A stretch of DNA of 64,000 nt, taken from Alphaproteobacteria bacterium. Its GTDB lineage: Bacteria > Pseudomonadota > Alphaproteobacteria > Acetobacterales > Acetobacteraceae. The translations under genes were made by a program, and so were the position numbers. Of the stretch, positions 44,575 through 53,275 are shown one piece after another. The DNA lies in contig JADZEB010000044.1 in the NCBI GenBank assembly GCA_020850755.1, positions 61,902-125,901 on the forward strand. Direction: 5' to 3'. Each line of letters opens with the position of its first letter. Within the stretch, counting starts at the first letter, position 1. A model generated the notes under the pieces. The model saw nothing but the letters and a program-made list of their open reading frames with translations, had not been told where the DNA came from and made no database searches.

Positions 44575-47500
44575 AGCTCAAGTTCGATCCCTCGCTTCAA
44601 TACCAGCAGGATGCCGTCAGCGCCGTCGTCGATGTATTCGACGGCCAGCCCTTCGTGCAGACGGGCGCAATGGCGTTCCAGTCGCTTCAGATCGGCGGGC
44701 TGTTTCAGACCGAGCTGGGGATGGCGAACCGTCTATTGCTTCCTGACAGCGATCTTGCGCGGAATGTGCACCGTATACAGGAGCGGAACGGGATCGAGAA
44801 ATCGGCAGTCCATGTCCGCCCCGCCGCAAGGGCCGGCGTCATGCAGGCCGGCGTGTCACAGCTCGGGCAGTTGGATGATGACGAGGTCCTTACGGAAGGA
44901 CACGAATTCTCCATCGAGATGGAGACGGGCACCGGCAAGACCTATGTCTATCTGAGGTCGATCTTTGAACTGAACAAAACCTACGGCTTCCGGAAGTTCA
45001 TCATTGTCGTTCCGAGCGTCGCCATCCGCGAGGGCGTCCTCAAGAGCATCGATGTGACCAGGGAGCATTTTCAAACGCTCTACGACAACACGCCGTTCGA
45101 CTACTTCGTCTACGATTCCAGGCGCCTGGGTAAGGTCCGCCAGTTCGCGACCAGCAACCAGATTCAGATCATGGTCATCAACATCCAGTCCTTCCAGAAG
45201 GATGTTGCCGACAAGGACCTTTCGGAAATGACCGAGGAGGAGCTGAAGAAGCTCAACGTCATCAACCGCGAGAATGATCGTATGTCAGGGCGGCGGCCGA
45301 TCGAATTTATCCAGGCCGCTAATCCCATCGTCATCATCGACGAGCCGCAAAGCGTCGATAACACCGACAAGTCGCGGCGCGCGATCCGCAATCTCAACCC
45401 GATGGCGACGCTGCGTTACAGTGCGACGCACCGCAACCCGTACAACCTTCTCTACAAGCTTGACCCGGTCAGAGCCTACGATCTGCGCCTGGTGAAACGG
45501 ATCGAGGTGGCCTCGGTCCGGTCGGACGACAACTTCAACGATGCGTATGTCAAGCTGCTTAGGACCGACAACACCAACGGCATCAAGGCGCAGCTCGAAA
45601 TTCACAAGGAAGGCCCGTCCGGTCCGAAGGCGGCCAAGCTCTGGGTCAAGCAGGGCGACGACCTGTATGTGAAGGCGGGTGAGCGCGAGGCTTACCGCAA
45701 CGGCTACATTGTGCAGAACATCGATTGCACACCGGGCTCGGAATATGTCGAGTTCAATCAGGGCCGTTTCCTGGAGCTGGGTCAGGAGATCGGCGGCGCC
45801 GGCGATGACATCATGAAGGCCCAGGTCTATGAGGCCGTCGAACAGCACCTCAAGAAGGAGCGCGCCCTTAAGGGCAAGGGCATCAAGGTCCTCTCCCTGT
45901 TCTTCATCGATCGCGTCGCCAATTACCGCGTCTACAACGACGACGGCACGACGAGCCTCGGCAAGATCGGCCGCTGGTTCGAGGAGGCTTATCGCGAACT
46001 CACGGCCAAGCCGATTTACAGGGGGCTGATCCCCTTCGATGTCGCCGAGGTTCACAACGGCTATTTCTCACAGGACAAGCAGGGCCACGCCAAGGACACG
46101 CGCGGCAATACCGCAGACGACGAGGACACCTACAACCTCATCATGCGCGACAAGGAGCGCCTCCTTGATCCCAACGTGGCGCTCCGTTTCATCTTCTCGC
46201 ATTCGGCGCTGCGCGAGGGCTGGGATAATCCCAACGTCTTCCAGATTTGCACCCTCAACGAAAGCCAGTCCCCCGAGAAGAAGCGGCAGGAGATCGGCCG
46301 CGGACTGCGCCTGCCGGTCAACGAGTCCGGCGAGCGCGTGCATGACGAAACCGTCAACCGGCTCACGGTTATCGCGAATGAATCATACGAGGATTTCGCC
46401 CGTACGCTGCAAACGGAATTCGAGGAGGATTTCGGCATCCGCTTCGGCAAGGTCGAGAGGATCGCCTTCGCGAAGCTTGTGCGCCGCGCCGGCGATGGCA
46501 CCGAAGCCGAAATCGGGCAGGACGAGTCCGCAAAGATATGGGACGAACTCGTCGCGGCGGGCTATCTCAACGAGGGCGGCGACATCCTCGACAAGTTCGA
46601 TCCCAAGAACCCGCACTTCGAGCTGAAAGTGTCGGAAACCTTCGCCGACCTGAAGGCGGAGATCATCGACGAGGTCAACCGCAAGGTCTTCAAGAACCGC
46701 ATTGTCAACGCCCGCGACCGGCGCGAGCTGAAATTTCGCAAGGAGGTTCACCTCAGCGAGGATTTCCAGGCGCTGTGGGAGAAGATCAAGCACCGCACCC
46801 GTTACCGCGTGACTTTTGAGACCGCGGATCTCATTGGCCGGGCGCTCGCCCGGATCAAGCAGATCGATCCGATCAAGGCGCCGCGCATCGCCACCACCGT
46901 TGTGGAGGTCGATATTTCCGATGCGGGCGTATCCGCCGACAGGCAGATCGCAGCGCGGGTGCGGGAAGCCGAGTCGGCCATCATTCTGCCGGACATTCTC
47001 GCCTATTTGCAGAAGGAGACGGAGCTGACCCGGCACACCCTGGCCGAGATACTCAAGCGCTCAGGCCGCCTCGCTGAATTCAAGGTCAACCCGCAGGCTT
47101 TCATGGCCGGGGTGGCGAAGGAGATTTCCCGCGCCCTGCACGACCTCATGCTTGAAGGCATCAAGTATGAAAAGGTCGCTGGCACCTTCTGGGAGCAGAG
47201 CCGGATCGAGCAGGATGCCGAGGAAGGTATCATCCGCTATCTGAGTAACCTCTACGAGGTCCAGAACCGCGAGAAATCCCTGTTCGATGCCGTTGAGTAC
47301 GAGTCCGAGGTCGAAAAGCAGTTCGCCCGCGACCTCGATAGCAATGAGAACGTCAAGCTGTTCGTCAAGCTGCCGTCATGGTTCAGGATCGACACGCCGA
47401 TCGGCCCCTACAACCCCGATTGGGCGTTCGTGACGGAGCGCGAGGAAAAGCTCTATTTCGTCCGCGAGACCAAAAGCACACTCGACTCGGAAGAGCGCCG

Positions 47501-47600
47501 GACCAAGGAGAACCAGAAGATCGCCTGCGGCCGGAAGCACTTTGCGACTCTCGGCGTCGATTACGACGTCGTGACCTCGCTTTCAGAGGTGCGAATGTAA
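44571..47600 (+). CDS. res: Type III restriction subunit (Res) helicase-nuclease
   Basis: A 1009-residue protein: a Walker A METGTGKTYVYL (about 117), DEPQ box in NPIVIIDEPQSVD (about 256), ATHRNP, ALREGWDNPNVFQI and QEIGRGLRLPV (helicase motifs V/VI), then a C-terminal PD-(D/E)xK nuclease: GPYNPDWAF (about 950) and FVRETKST (about 964). This is the standard order of type III Res subunits, which translocate or signal along DNA and cut away from the site. It is full length with intact motifs. It follows the HEPN gene and is coupled to the next small gene (TAATG). Confidence 0.93.
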   Translation: MKLKFDPSLQYQQDAVSAVVDVFDGQPFVQTGAMAFQSLQIGGLFQTELGMANRLLLPDSDLARNVHRIQERNGIEKSAVHVRPAARAGVMQAGVSQLGQLDDDEVLTEGHEFSIEMETGTGKTYVYLRSIFELNKTYGFRKFIIVVPSVAIREGVLKSIDVTREHFQTLYDNTPFDYFVYDSRRLGKVRQFATSNQIQIMVINIQSFQKDVADKDLSEMTEEELKKLNVINRENDRMSGRRPIEFIQAANPIVIIDEPQSVDNTDKSRRAIRNLNPMATLRYSATHRNPYNLLYKLDPVRAYDLRLVKRIEVASVRSDDNFNDAYVKLLRTDNTNGIKAQLEIHKEGPSGPKAAKLWVKQGDDLYVKAGEREAYRNGYIVQNIDCTPGSEYVEFNQGRFLELGQEIGGAGDDIMKAQVYEAVEQHLKKERALKGKGIKVLSLFFIDRVANYRVYNDDGTTSLGKIGRWFEEAYRELTAKPIYRGLIPFDVAEVHNGYFSQDKQGHAKDTRGNTADDEDTYNLIMRDKERLLDPNVALRFIFSHSALREGWDNPNVFQICTLNESQSPEKKRQEIGRGLRLPVNESGERVHDETVNRLTVIANESYEDFARTLQTEFEEDFGIRFGKVERIAFAKLVRRAGDGTEAEIGQDESAKIWDELVAAGYLNEGGDILDKFDPKNPHFELKVSETFADLKAEIIDEVNRKVFKNRIVNARDRRELKFRKEVHLSEDFQALWEKIKHRTRYRVTFETADLIGRALARIKQIDPIKAPRIATTVVEVDISDAGVSADRQIAARVREAESAIILPDILAYLQKETELTRHTLAEILKRSGRLAEFKVNPQAFMAGVAKEISRALHDLMLEGIKYEKVAGTFWEQSRIEQDAEEGIIRYLSNLYEVQNREKSLFDAVEYESEVEKQFARDLDSNENVKLFVKLPSWFRIDTPIGPYNPDWAFVTEREEKLYFVRETKSTLDSEERRTKENQKIACGRKHFATLGVDYDVVTSLSEVRM

Positions 47601-47836
47601 TGCCGGACTTCCGCTTCGACGAGAACAAGGTTTTTTTGGAAAACTGCCGGGCAGCTCTTGAGGCACTCGAAGCCGACGATCCGGAGATGGCGGCCATTCT
47701 GCGCGGCAACTGGGAGGCTCTTCTCGCTATCGTCGGTGAGGGCGAACGTGACCCGAAGGCACGGGTAGCGTTTAACACCAACGTCGCGGCGGCGCTTGAT
47801 GCGCTCGCCCAGTCTGCGCCGAAGGGCGGTTCATGA
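47600..47836 (+). CDS. Small acidic helical protein between res and the SMC-like ATPase
   Basis: A 78-residue acidic protein, MPDFRFDENKVFLENCRAALEALE in pattern, all helical. The start overlaps the res stop (TAATG) and its stop overlaps the next gene by 4 bases, so it is embedded in the operon. Its size and acidity would suit a regulatory or bridging subunit. No family is recognised. Confidence 0.65.
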   Translation: MPDFRFDENKVFLENCRAALEALEADDPEMAAILRGNWEALLAIVGEGERDPKARVAFNTNVAAALDALAQSAPKGGS

Positions 47837-50334
47837 TGCCCCGCTATTTCCTCACAAGACTGGCCATCGAGGGATTTCGGGGCGTCAACAACGAGAATGA
47901 CCCCCTCGATATCAGTTTTCAGCCGAACGCCGTGAACTCCGTTTTTGCCGTCAACGGCATCGGGAAGAGTTCGATATTCGAAGCTCTATGCTACGCCATT
48001 CATGGGACCATCCCGAAGCTCCAGTTGCTCCAGGCACAGGAGCGGCCGCAGGACTACTACTGCAACCGTTTCCATTCAAAGGGCTCCGCTACCATTCTCG
48101 TGGAGTTCCAGCCCGACGATGGCACAGCTCCTGTCTCCGTCCGAATTGACCGTGACGCGGCCGGCGCCCGGACGGTTACCAGCCCGAGCGGACATCCCGA
48201 TCCCGAAGCGTTCCTCGGGACGCTTAAAGAGGCGTTCGCGCTTCTCGATTACAGGACGTTCGCCCGGTTTATTGAGGAGTCGCCCCTGGAAAGGGGTCGC
48301 ACATTTTCGGCCCTGCTCGGTCTTGCCGAATACTCCGATTGCCGGCAGGCCCTTCAGGCTGCCTCGGACTCGCGCGCCCTGAATTCGGACCTTGAGATAA
48401 AAGTCATAACTGCGGCCGTCGGAGCGGCGCAAAAAGCGGCACAGCAGGCACTTGTTACGCTTCGGTCGAGCTATGAAAACGTAACGGGCAAGCCTCTCGA
48501 AGACATAGACAAGCTTGATGAATGTACCGCCGAAGTCACCGCCGCACTCGGCAACGTGGAGCTCCTGAAGCCGCATTTCGCCGGAAAGGCCCTCAACGAC
48601 ATAGATTTCGAGAAGATCAAGACGGCGATCAAGACGGCCGAAGGGGGAGAGAAGCGGCGGGAGCTGGAAAAAGCGATCGAATCCATCACAGCGCTTCAAG
48701 CGCTGGCCGTTCACGATCTTGCCGCCATAGCGGCCGAGCAGGAAAAGATCGGCGCACTGATCGACGACCGCGACAAGTTGCTGGCGTCAACCCGTGGCGA
48801 CCTGTTCAAGCGCCTCTACGAGTCCGCCAGAGAGGTGATCTCAAAAGGCGTCTGGACGGAGGACGAGAAGTGTCCCCTATGTGAAAGCGAACTTTCGTCG
48901 TCAATCAGCGGGCACGTTACCGAACAGTTGGCCCAGTACACAGGCGCGGCAGCCAAGATCGCAGAGGTCCGGGAAATCTGGCAGGCATCCGCGTGGAAAA
49001 AATGCCTTGCCTCCCACGAAATGGCGACGCCTCTCGCGGTAGAGCCTCAAACGCGACAGGTGTCCACGCTGGATGCGAAATTTACCGCGGGTGATATATC
49101 GAAAGACGAGCTGACCGCCGCCGTAAAATGGACCTCCGGCCTCACGGCAAAAGTCGCCACAGTTCTAAAGGCCGTTCAAGAGCGGAAAGACGCGCTCGAA
49201 AAGGAGCTGCCGCCGTCGCTGGTCCAGCTCACAGAACAGGTCGAATACGGTCGGCAGTTCAAAGACGCCCTGAAGCTCTACCGGAACAATCAGAAGGAAG
49301 AGGCGGCGCAGCAAGCGCGCCTTGATGTCCGCGAGCGCTGGAGGAAGTTCATTTCCAGGGCGACAACGGTGTTTGCTGATGCCGAAGCAGCTTTATCCAA
49401 ATCTCGGATCAACGGAATTGACGCGGAATACAAGTCCATGTTTCGTGAAATCATGCAGGTGGGCGACGTGGTCCCGGATTTGCAACGCGCCGATGACAGG
49501 GAGGACCTCCACGTCCAACTCAGCGATTTTCATGGCCAGCACAGATTGTCCGCACGGGCACTCCTATCGGAAAGCTACCGCAACGCGCTCGCAATTTCCG
49601 TTTTCCTGGCGGCGGCCTTGAAGCATTCGGGCGCCCCGCGATTCGTCATTCTGGACGATGTCACATCGAGTTTCGACGCAGGGCACCAGTTCTGGCTTAT
49701 GGAGCTGATACGCAAGAACCTCCAGCAGCCGCAGAACGCCAATGGCCTACAGTTCATCATCCTGAGTCACGACGGCCTGCTTGAAAAGTATTTCGACCGC
49801 CTCGGCTCAACGGCCGGGTGGCATCACAACAAGCTTCAGGGATCGCCGCCGATGGGAGCGATCTTGCATCAGGCACAAGGCGCTGATCGCCTCAAGACGA
49901 CCATTACGGCGCTTCTCGCTGCCGGCCAGGTGTCGCAAGCCGAGCCCCTCATTCGGCAGTACCTGGAATACAAGCTCCAGCAGATCATACGCAGGGTGGA
50001 TATCCCCGTGCCGATAGATTTTGCGATCAAGGACACCTCGCGGATGGTCAGCAACTGTCTCGACGCGATCACCTCCGCCGTTGAGCTGCACAAGAAGGCG
50101 AGCACGCTCGTACTCGACGCGCAGCAGGTCAAGGATATCGATATCACGCACGTGCCCGCGATCGTCGGCAATTGGGTCAGCCATTATGAAACGGGCTCTG
50201 GAAGCAGCCTCTCGGCCCCCGCGCTCGGAGGCGTGGTCAGTTCCATCGACGCCCTTGCAGAATGCTTCAGGTACGATGACACGTCCGGCGGCGGAACGGT
50301 CCGCAGATGGTACAAAGCGCTCGACAGACGCTAG
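47833..50334 (+). CDS. SMC/RecN-like ATPase with zinc hook
   Basis: An 833-residue ATPase: Walker A VNGIGKSSIFEALC (about 40-47), a long coiled-coil middle part with a CPLC zinc-hook motif (Cys347, Cys350), a signature-like segment LSARALLSES (about 572) and Walker B RFVILDDVTSSFD (about 604), then an extra C-terminal domain of about 200 residues. This is the layout of Rad50/SMC-type proteins, in which the hook joins two coiled coils. It is the last gene of the eight-gene cluster and ends 3 bp from the convergent GHKL gene, with no terminator between. It may sense DNA ends or tether DNA. Confidence 0.85.
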   Translation: MMPRYFLTRLAIEGFRGVNNENDPLDISFQPNAVNSVFAVNGIGKSSIFEALCYAIHGTIPKLQLLQAQERPQDYYCNRFHSKGSATILVEFQPDDGTAPVSVRIDRDAAGARTVTSPSGHPDPEAFLGTLKEAFALLDYRTFARFIEESPLERGRTFSALLGLAEYSDCRQALQAASDSRALNSDLEIKVITAAVGAAQKAAQQALVTLRSSYENVTGKPLEDIDKLDECTAEVTAALGNVELLKPHFAGKALNDIDFEKIKTAIKTAEGGEKRRELEKAIESITALQALAVHDLAAIAAEQEKIGALIDDRDKLLASTRGDLFKRLYESAREVISKGVWTEDEKCPLCESELSSSISGHVTEQLAQYTGAAAKIAEVREIWQASAWKKCLASHEMATPLAVEPQTRQVSTLDAKFTAGDISKDELTAAVKWTSGLTAKVATVLKAVQERKDALEKELPPSLVQLTEQVEYGRQFKDALKLYRNNQKEEAAQQARLDVRERWRKFISRATTVFADAEAALSKSRINGIDAEYKSMFREIMQVGDVVPDLQRADDREDLHVQLSDFHGQHRLSARALLSESYRNALAISVFLAAALKHSGAPRFVILDDVTSSFDAGHQFWLMELIRKNLQQPQNANGLQFIILSHDGLLEKYFDRLGSTAGWHHNKLQGSPPMGAILHQAQGADRLKTTITALLAAGQVSQAEPLIRQYLEYKLQQIIRRVDIPVPIDFAIKDTSRMVSNCLDAITSAVELHKKASTLVLDAQQVKDIDITHVPAIVGNWVSHYETGSGSSLSAPALGGVVSSIDALAECFRYDDTSGGGTVRRWYKALDRR

Positions 50335-50337
50335 TTA

Positions 50338-51153
50338 TTACGACTGCTGCCGTGCATGACATCTCACGCTCGCAAAGAAACCATCGATCGGGGCTTTTTG
50401 CGCGATGCACGCCTTCGCAAGCGCCGGGCTCGTGCCATCCATGGTGATGGCGTGATCGCCCGAACGGAACCTCAGCTCGCCGTGCAGATTCATCAGCCCG
50501 GTGAAGATCGGTCGAAAGCCGTGGCCATGGCTGCTATTGGGACCATGCCGTGAAACGCCGTCCGTGAGTGCGGCTTCGAGCGCCTTTCCCTCATCCGGCA
50601 ACGCGGCATATGCAGGGCAGCGGCGCAAGCTGTGCAGGATGCCGATACCACGATCCGCCACAACGAATTCGAATGCCCCCGGTTCGGCCCGGAAAGCAAG
50701 AATGCCCGTCTCCGGCGCGTTGGCGTGCTCGTGGATGTTGTTTTCCAGTTCCTCCATGGCGGCGGCCAACTGTCCCGCGACCGACGCCGGCAATTCTGAT
50801 ACCTCGCGGCCCGCCCGCTTTGCGGCCATAAGGAAGCCGGTCAACCGGCTATCACCGTCGGGACCACACCGGGCGGCGCGGATGAATCCCAGGTGCCGGT
50901 CCGTTGCCGTCCAGCTTTCCGTCGCCACCTGTCCGAGCGCGGTAACCAGCGGCGCTGCGCCGTTCGGCACAAGCCAGGAGCCGGGCCGCGGCATGCGCTG
51001 GCCCGCGCAAAGGTGCAAAAGTTCAAGCAATGGCCCGAGCCGTTGCGGCGCGTAGGTCACCGGAATTTTTGCCGGGTCCAGCTTTCCGCGCGCCGCCGCA
51101 AAAGCCAGACCGTCTACATCGCCAAACAGGAGCTGTTTCCGCGCCGTCGTCAT
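50338..51153 (-). CDS. GHKL-type ATPase of the four-gene cluster
   Basis: A 271-residue protein. The C-terminal half is a histidine-kinase/Hsp90-like ATPase: N-box EELENNIHEHA (about 134-144), G1 box VVADRGIGI (Asp167-Gly171) and G2-like SSHGHGF (about 207-213). The N-terminal 120 residues are a separate domain containing LVPNGAAPLVTALG and ESWTATDRHLGFIRAARCG. There is no phospho-acceptor His domain, so it is not a normal sensor kinase. It overlaps the upstream Cys-cluster gene by ATGA. In partner-switch systems such ATPases act on STAS proteins, and a STAS-like protein is in the same operon. Confidence 0.78.
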   Translation of the reverse strand: MTTARKQLLFGDVDGLAFAAARGKLDPAKIPVTYAPQRLGPLLELLHLCAGQRMPRPGSWLVPNGAAPLVTALGQVATESWTATDRHLGFIRAARCGPDGDSRLTGFLMAAKRAGREVSELPASVAGQLAAAMEELENNIHEHANAPETGILAFRAEPGAFEFVVADRGIGILHSLRRCPAYAALPDEGKALEAALTDGVSRHGPNSSHGHGFRPIFTGLMNLHGELRFRSGDHAITMDGTSPALAKACIAQKAPIDGFFASVRCHARQQS

Positions 51154-52304
51154 TCGGCCGCTTGCATGAGGGAACCTTCGCCGAATGCGGGTTCATAGCT
51201 TTGTCTCACGACGGACCAGTTATGCGCCAGCAAGTCGTCCACCGGTTCGCTCGGGGCTGTCGGCGCACATTCCCACGCAATATTGCCAGTGTCAGATATG
51301 ACTGCCCGCCGGCGTTTGATGGCTTTGACGAAACAGGTCGTCTCCAGCACGGTTGTTGCCGCGAAGGCTGTAATGAGGCCGGGCAGAGTATCGCTCCCGA
51401 CCGCGCGCGCCACGAGATGCAGCGGCCGGCCCGCGCCCCGTGCGAGATTTGTGAGCTGCGTGAGCTGCCAGCCGACTCTTCCGGCCCAGCCGGCGCCCGT
51501 CGCGAACTCAAATGCCACGTGCGTCACTTCATTCCGCTGGCGGACATACTCCGTCCACCGTTCCCAGTCCCGCTCCGTGCGCGCATTCACATGCAGTGCC
51601 GCCGGCATGCCCTCACGCAGAAACTCCTCATGCGTCAGCGCGATACGCTTGATGCTATGCATGTCGTCCCATCGCGGCTGGTCCGTGAACAAACTGAAGT
51701 TCGGCGTAGTCACCAGTTCGACGCCAAGATCACGCAGCCTGCGAATGGCATCGAGACGTCCGGGGCCGAGGCTCCACCAACGCTCAAGAGGCTGATCTTT
51801 AGCCGTCCCCGTTAGTATGAGAGGGGTGCCGGCTTCGAACCGGAAGGCGGCGGCGACGGCCGCACCGTCGGCAAAGCGTTCCTGCCCGCCATGCCGGGCA
51901 ATAACCTTGTAAATCGGAAGACATACGGCACTGGCCTGAAAGGGTGCCAGGCGGCTGCTACCGTGAAACAGAACCGGCACCACCGCAGGCAGACACGGCG
52001 CCGGCAGGCGCGCTGCGCGCGGAACATTGCCGAGTTCGAATCCGCCGATTTCTCTGACCCTTTGTGCGAACTCCCGTGGCTTGTTCCTGCACACGACATC
52101 GCAGGTAGCCGGGTGCCCGCAGCAATTATCGAGACAATGGTAGAGGGCGCGCTCTACTTGCAGCCCGCCGCACGTCCCCAGGTTTGGACACGCGGAGCAT
52201 CCCAGCGACGGCATGTGCTTCTTGCCGTCATGCCAGCGCCTCTTTTCTCGCCGGTGATTGCGGTCCCGCTGTGGTTCCTTTGTCGTGCCCGGTACGCTCA
52301 GCAT
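51150..52304 (-). CDS. Cys-cluster protein, barrel-like, of unknown family
   Basis: A 384-residue protein. An N-terminal segment has eight Cys (36, 39, 45, 57, 61, 62, 68, 72), including C-x2-C-x5-C and C-x3-CC-x5-C-x3-C, suitable for Fe-S or Zn binding. The remaining part has alternating strands and helices with VELVTTPNFSLF, a following RWDDMHSIKRIALTHEEFLREGMPAALHV pattern and FEFATGAG, loosely like DUF4417-type barrels. The start at 52304 overlaps the previous stop (ATGCTGA); an internal ATG at 52214 before the Cys cluster is also possible. The family assignment is weak; no known function. Confidence 0.6.
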   Translation of the reverse strand: MLSVPGTTKEPQRDRNHRREKRRWHDGKKHMPSLGCSACPNLGTCGGLQVERALYHCLDNCCGHPATCDVVCRNKPREFAQRVREIGGFELGNVPRAARLPAPCLPAVVPVLFHGSSRLAPFQASAVCLPIYKVIARHGGQERFADGAAVAAAFRFEAGTPLILTGTAKDQPLERWWSLGPGRLDAIRRLRDLGVELVTTPNFSLFTDQPRWDDMHSIKRIALTHEEFLREGMPAALHVNARTERDWERWTEYVRQRNEVTHVAFEFATGAGWAGRVGWQLTQLTNLARGAGRPLHLVARAVGSDTLPGLITAFAATTVLETTCFVKAIKRRRAVISDTGNIAWECAPTAPSEPVDDLLAHNWSVVRQSYEPAFGEGSLMQAAE

Positions 52305-52645
52305 ACGGTAATCTCCGCCGTATCCGCGATCTCATGGATTTCGCGCACCGTTCCGCAGGCTTCTCCATGCGAGTCTTTAAGCGCATCAATCAATTCGGCT
52401 GGGGGCGATTCGAATTGTGCAACGATTTCCATACCGCGTTGCGCGACGACCGCGGCGCCGTCAAGGCGGACACACAGATCTTCTCCGCGATTGAGTTTCT
52501 GGTTCGACCGGATCGTTGCCGCGTAGGTACGCGGTTCGCAGTCCGGGAGGCGCGTGAAGAGGTCGGGCGTACCGAGGTCGATACGTGACCGGTCCAATCC
52601 CTTATGGAAGGACTTTGCCGCCTTGCGTATGAAATCGACACCCAT
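52298..52645 (-). CDS. Small protein of the four-gene cluster
   Basis: A 115-residue protein starting MGVDFIRKAAKSFHKGLDRSR, with TPDLFTRLP and a C-terminal beta-rich part (LCVRLDGAAVVAQRGMEIVAQF, GTVREIHEIADTAEITV). It begins 3 bp after the STAS-like gene and overlaps the next by 7 bases. No family is recognised. Its even hydrophobic pattern suggests a small beta-barrel or beta-sandwich, possibly a modulatory subunit. Confidence 0.62.
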   Translation of the reverse strand: MGVDFIRKAAKSFHKGLDRSRIDLGTPDLFTRLPDCEPRTYAATIRSNQKLNRGEDLCVRLDGAAVVAQRGMEIVAQFESPPAELIDALKDSHGEACGTVREIHEIADTAEITVC

Positions 52646-52648
52646 GCG

Positions 52649-53215
52649 TCATTCCTCCAGAGGCAGCGGCCGATAGCGTTTTGCGCGGCCGAGGCTCATT
52701 TCCATCAGCAGGCCGAGTCTGCTGAGCGAGGCCAGCCTGTTGTTCCAGGCTGTCTGTCCCACTTCCTCCGAGCCGTTTGCCGTGCGCATGAGTTCGCCGG
52801 CGTCGGCTTCGCCGAGCTTGTTAACGAGATCGAACGCTATACGCTGTTTAGGTTCCAGTTCACCCAAAAGGCGCGGTGAGCCCGGAACTCCATCCTCATT
52901 CAGTGTACAGAGCATCAGGACATCCCGCTGCGGGCTAAGCAGGACCGAGAGTTCCTCCGCTATCGACTCATTGGCGTTGGCAACGACCGGGTAATAGTTC
53001 GTCCATCGCTTCCGCACGATATCCCGGAATTCCAGAATGCACTCCCGCAGGAAGCTCGCAGTCGCCACTTCGATTCCACTGAAATCGAGATACACCGGTT
53101 CGGGTTGAGCAGGTTCACCACCGATTCGTTCGAGCAGCGATCCGAGGGCCTTTCGGCCTGTCAGCGCGCCTGCCAGTACTTCAGTCCCAACCACGTCCCG
53201 CATTCTGATTTGCAT
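52649..53215 (-). CDS. STAS-like (DUF4325 type) and winged-helix fusion
   Basis: A 188-residue protein. Residues about 41-80 contain VYLDFSGIEVATASFLRECI, the signature of the STAS-like DUF4325 domain. Residues about 120-185 (PKQRIAFDLVNKLGEADAGELMRT... WNNRLASLSRLGLL... KRYRPL) look like a winged-helix DNA-binding domain with a recognition-helix-like segment. It is the first gene of the minus-strand cluster, with TAGGTGAC as ribosome-binding site. A STAS-like protein with an HTH would fit a regulator that answers to the GHKL ATPase and binds its own operator. Both domain calls are from pattern. Confidence 0.7.
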   Translation of the reverse strand: MQIRMRDVVGTEVLAGALTGRKALGSLLERIGGEPAQPEPVYLDFSGIEVATASFLRECILEFRDIVRKRWTNYYPVVANANESIAEELSVLLSPQRDVLMLCTLNEDGVPGSPRLLGELEPKQRIAFDLVNKLGEADAGELMRTANGSEEVGQTAWNNRLASLSRLGLLMEMSLGRAKRYRPLPLEE

Positions 53216-53216
53216 T

Positions 53217-53275
53217 TGTCACCTATGTCACGTGTGTCATGTGACGATAATGGGGAAAGTTGGCCGGGATGTCAA
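53217..53275 (-). promoter_or_regulatory. Strong promoter and phased operator of the four-gene cluster
   Basis: On the minus strand TTGACA (53270-53275), a 17-base spacer and CATTAT (53247-53252) form an almost ideal sigma70 promoter. Just downstream are three TGTCAY units at 9-base intervals (53217, 53226, 53235), the last forming part of the 19-base inverted repeat GTCACGTGTGTCATGTGAC (53227-53245). The repeats cover the transcription start and ribosome-binding site of the STAS-like gene, as expected for a repressor site. Confidence 0.65.

Noticed and set aside
37877..50334. Calling the cluster a DISARM or BREX system
   Set aside because: SNF2 helicase, PLD and a methyltransferase are shared with DISARM, but DrmA and DrmB are missing. 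For BREX, no PglZ, BrxC or BrxL is present. Type III Mod/Res is the clear core.
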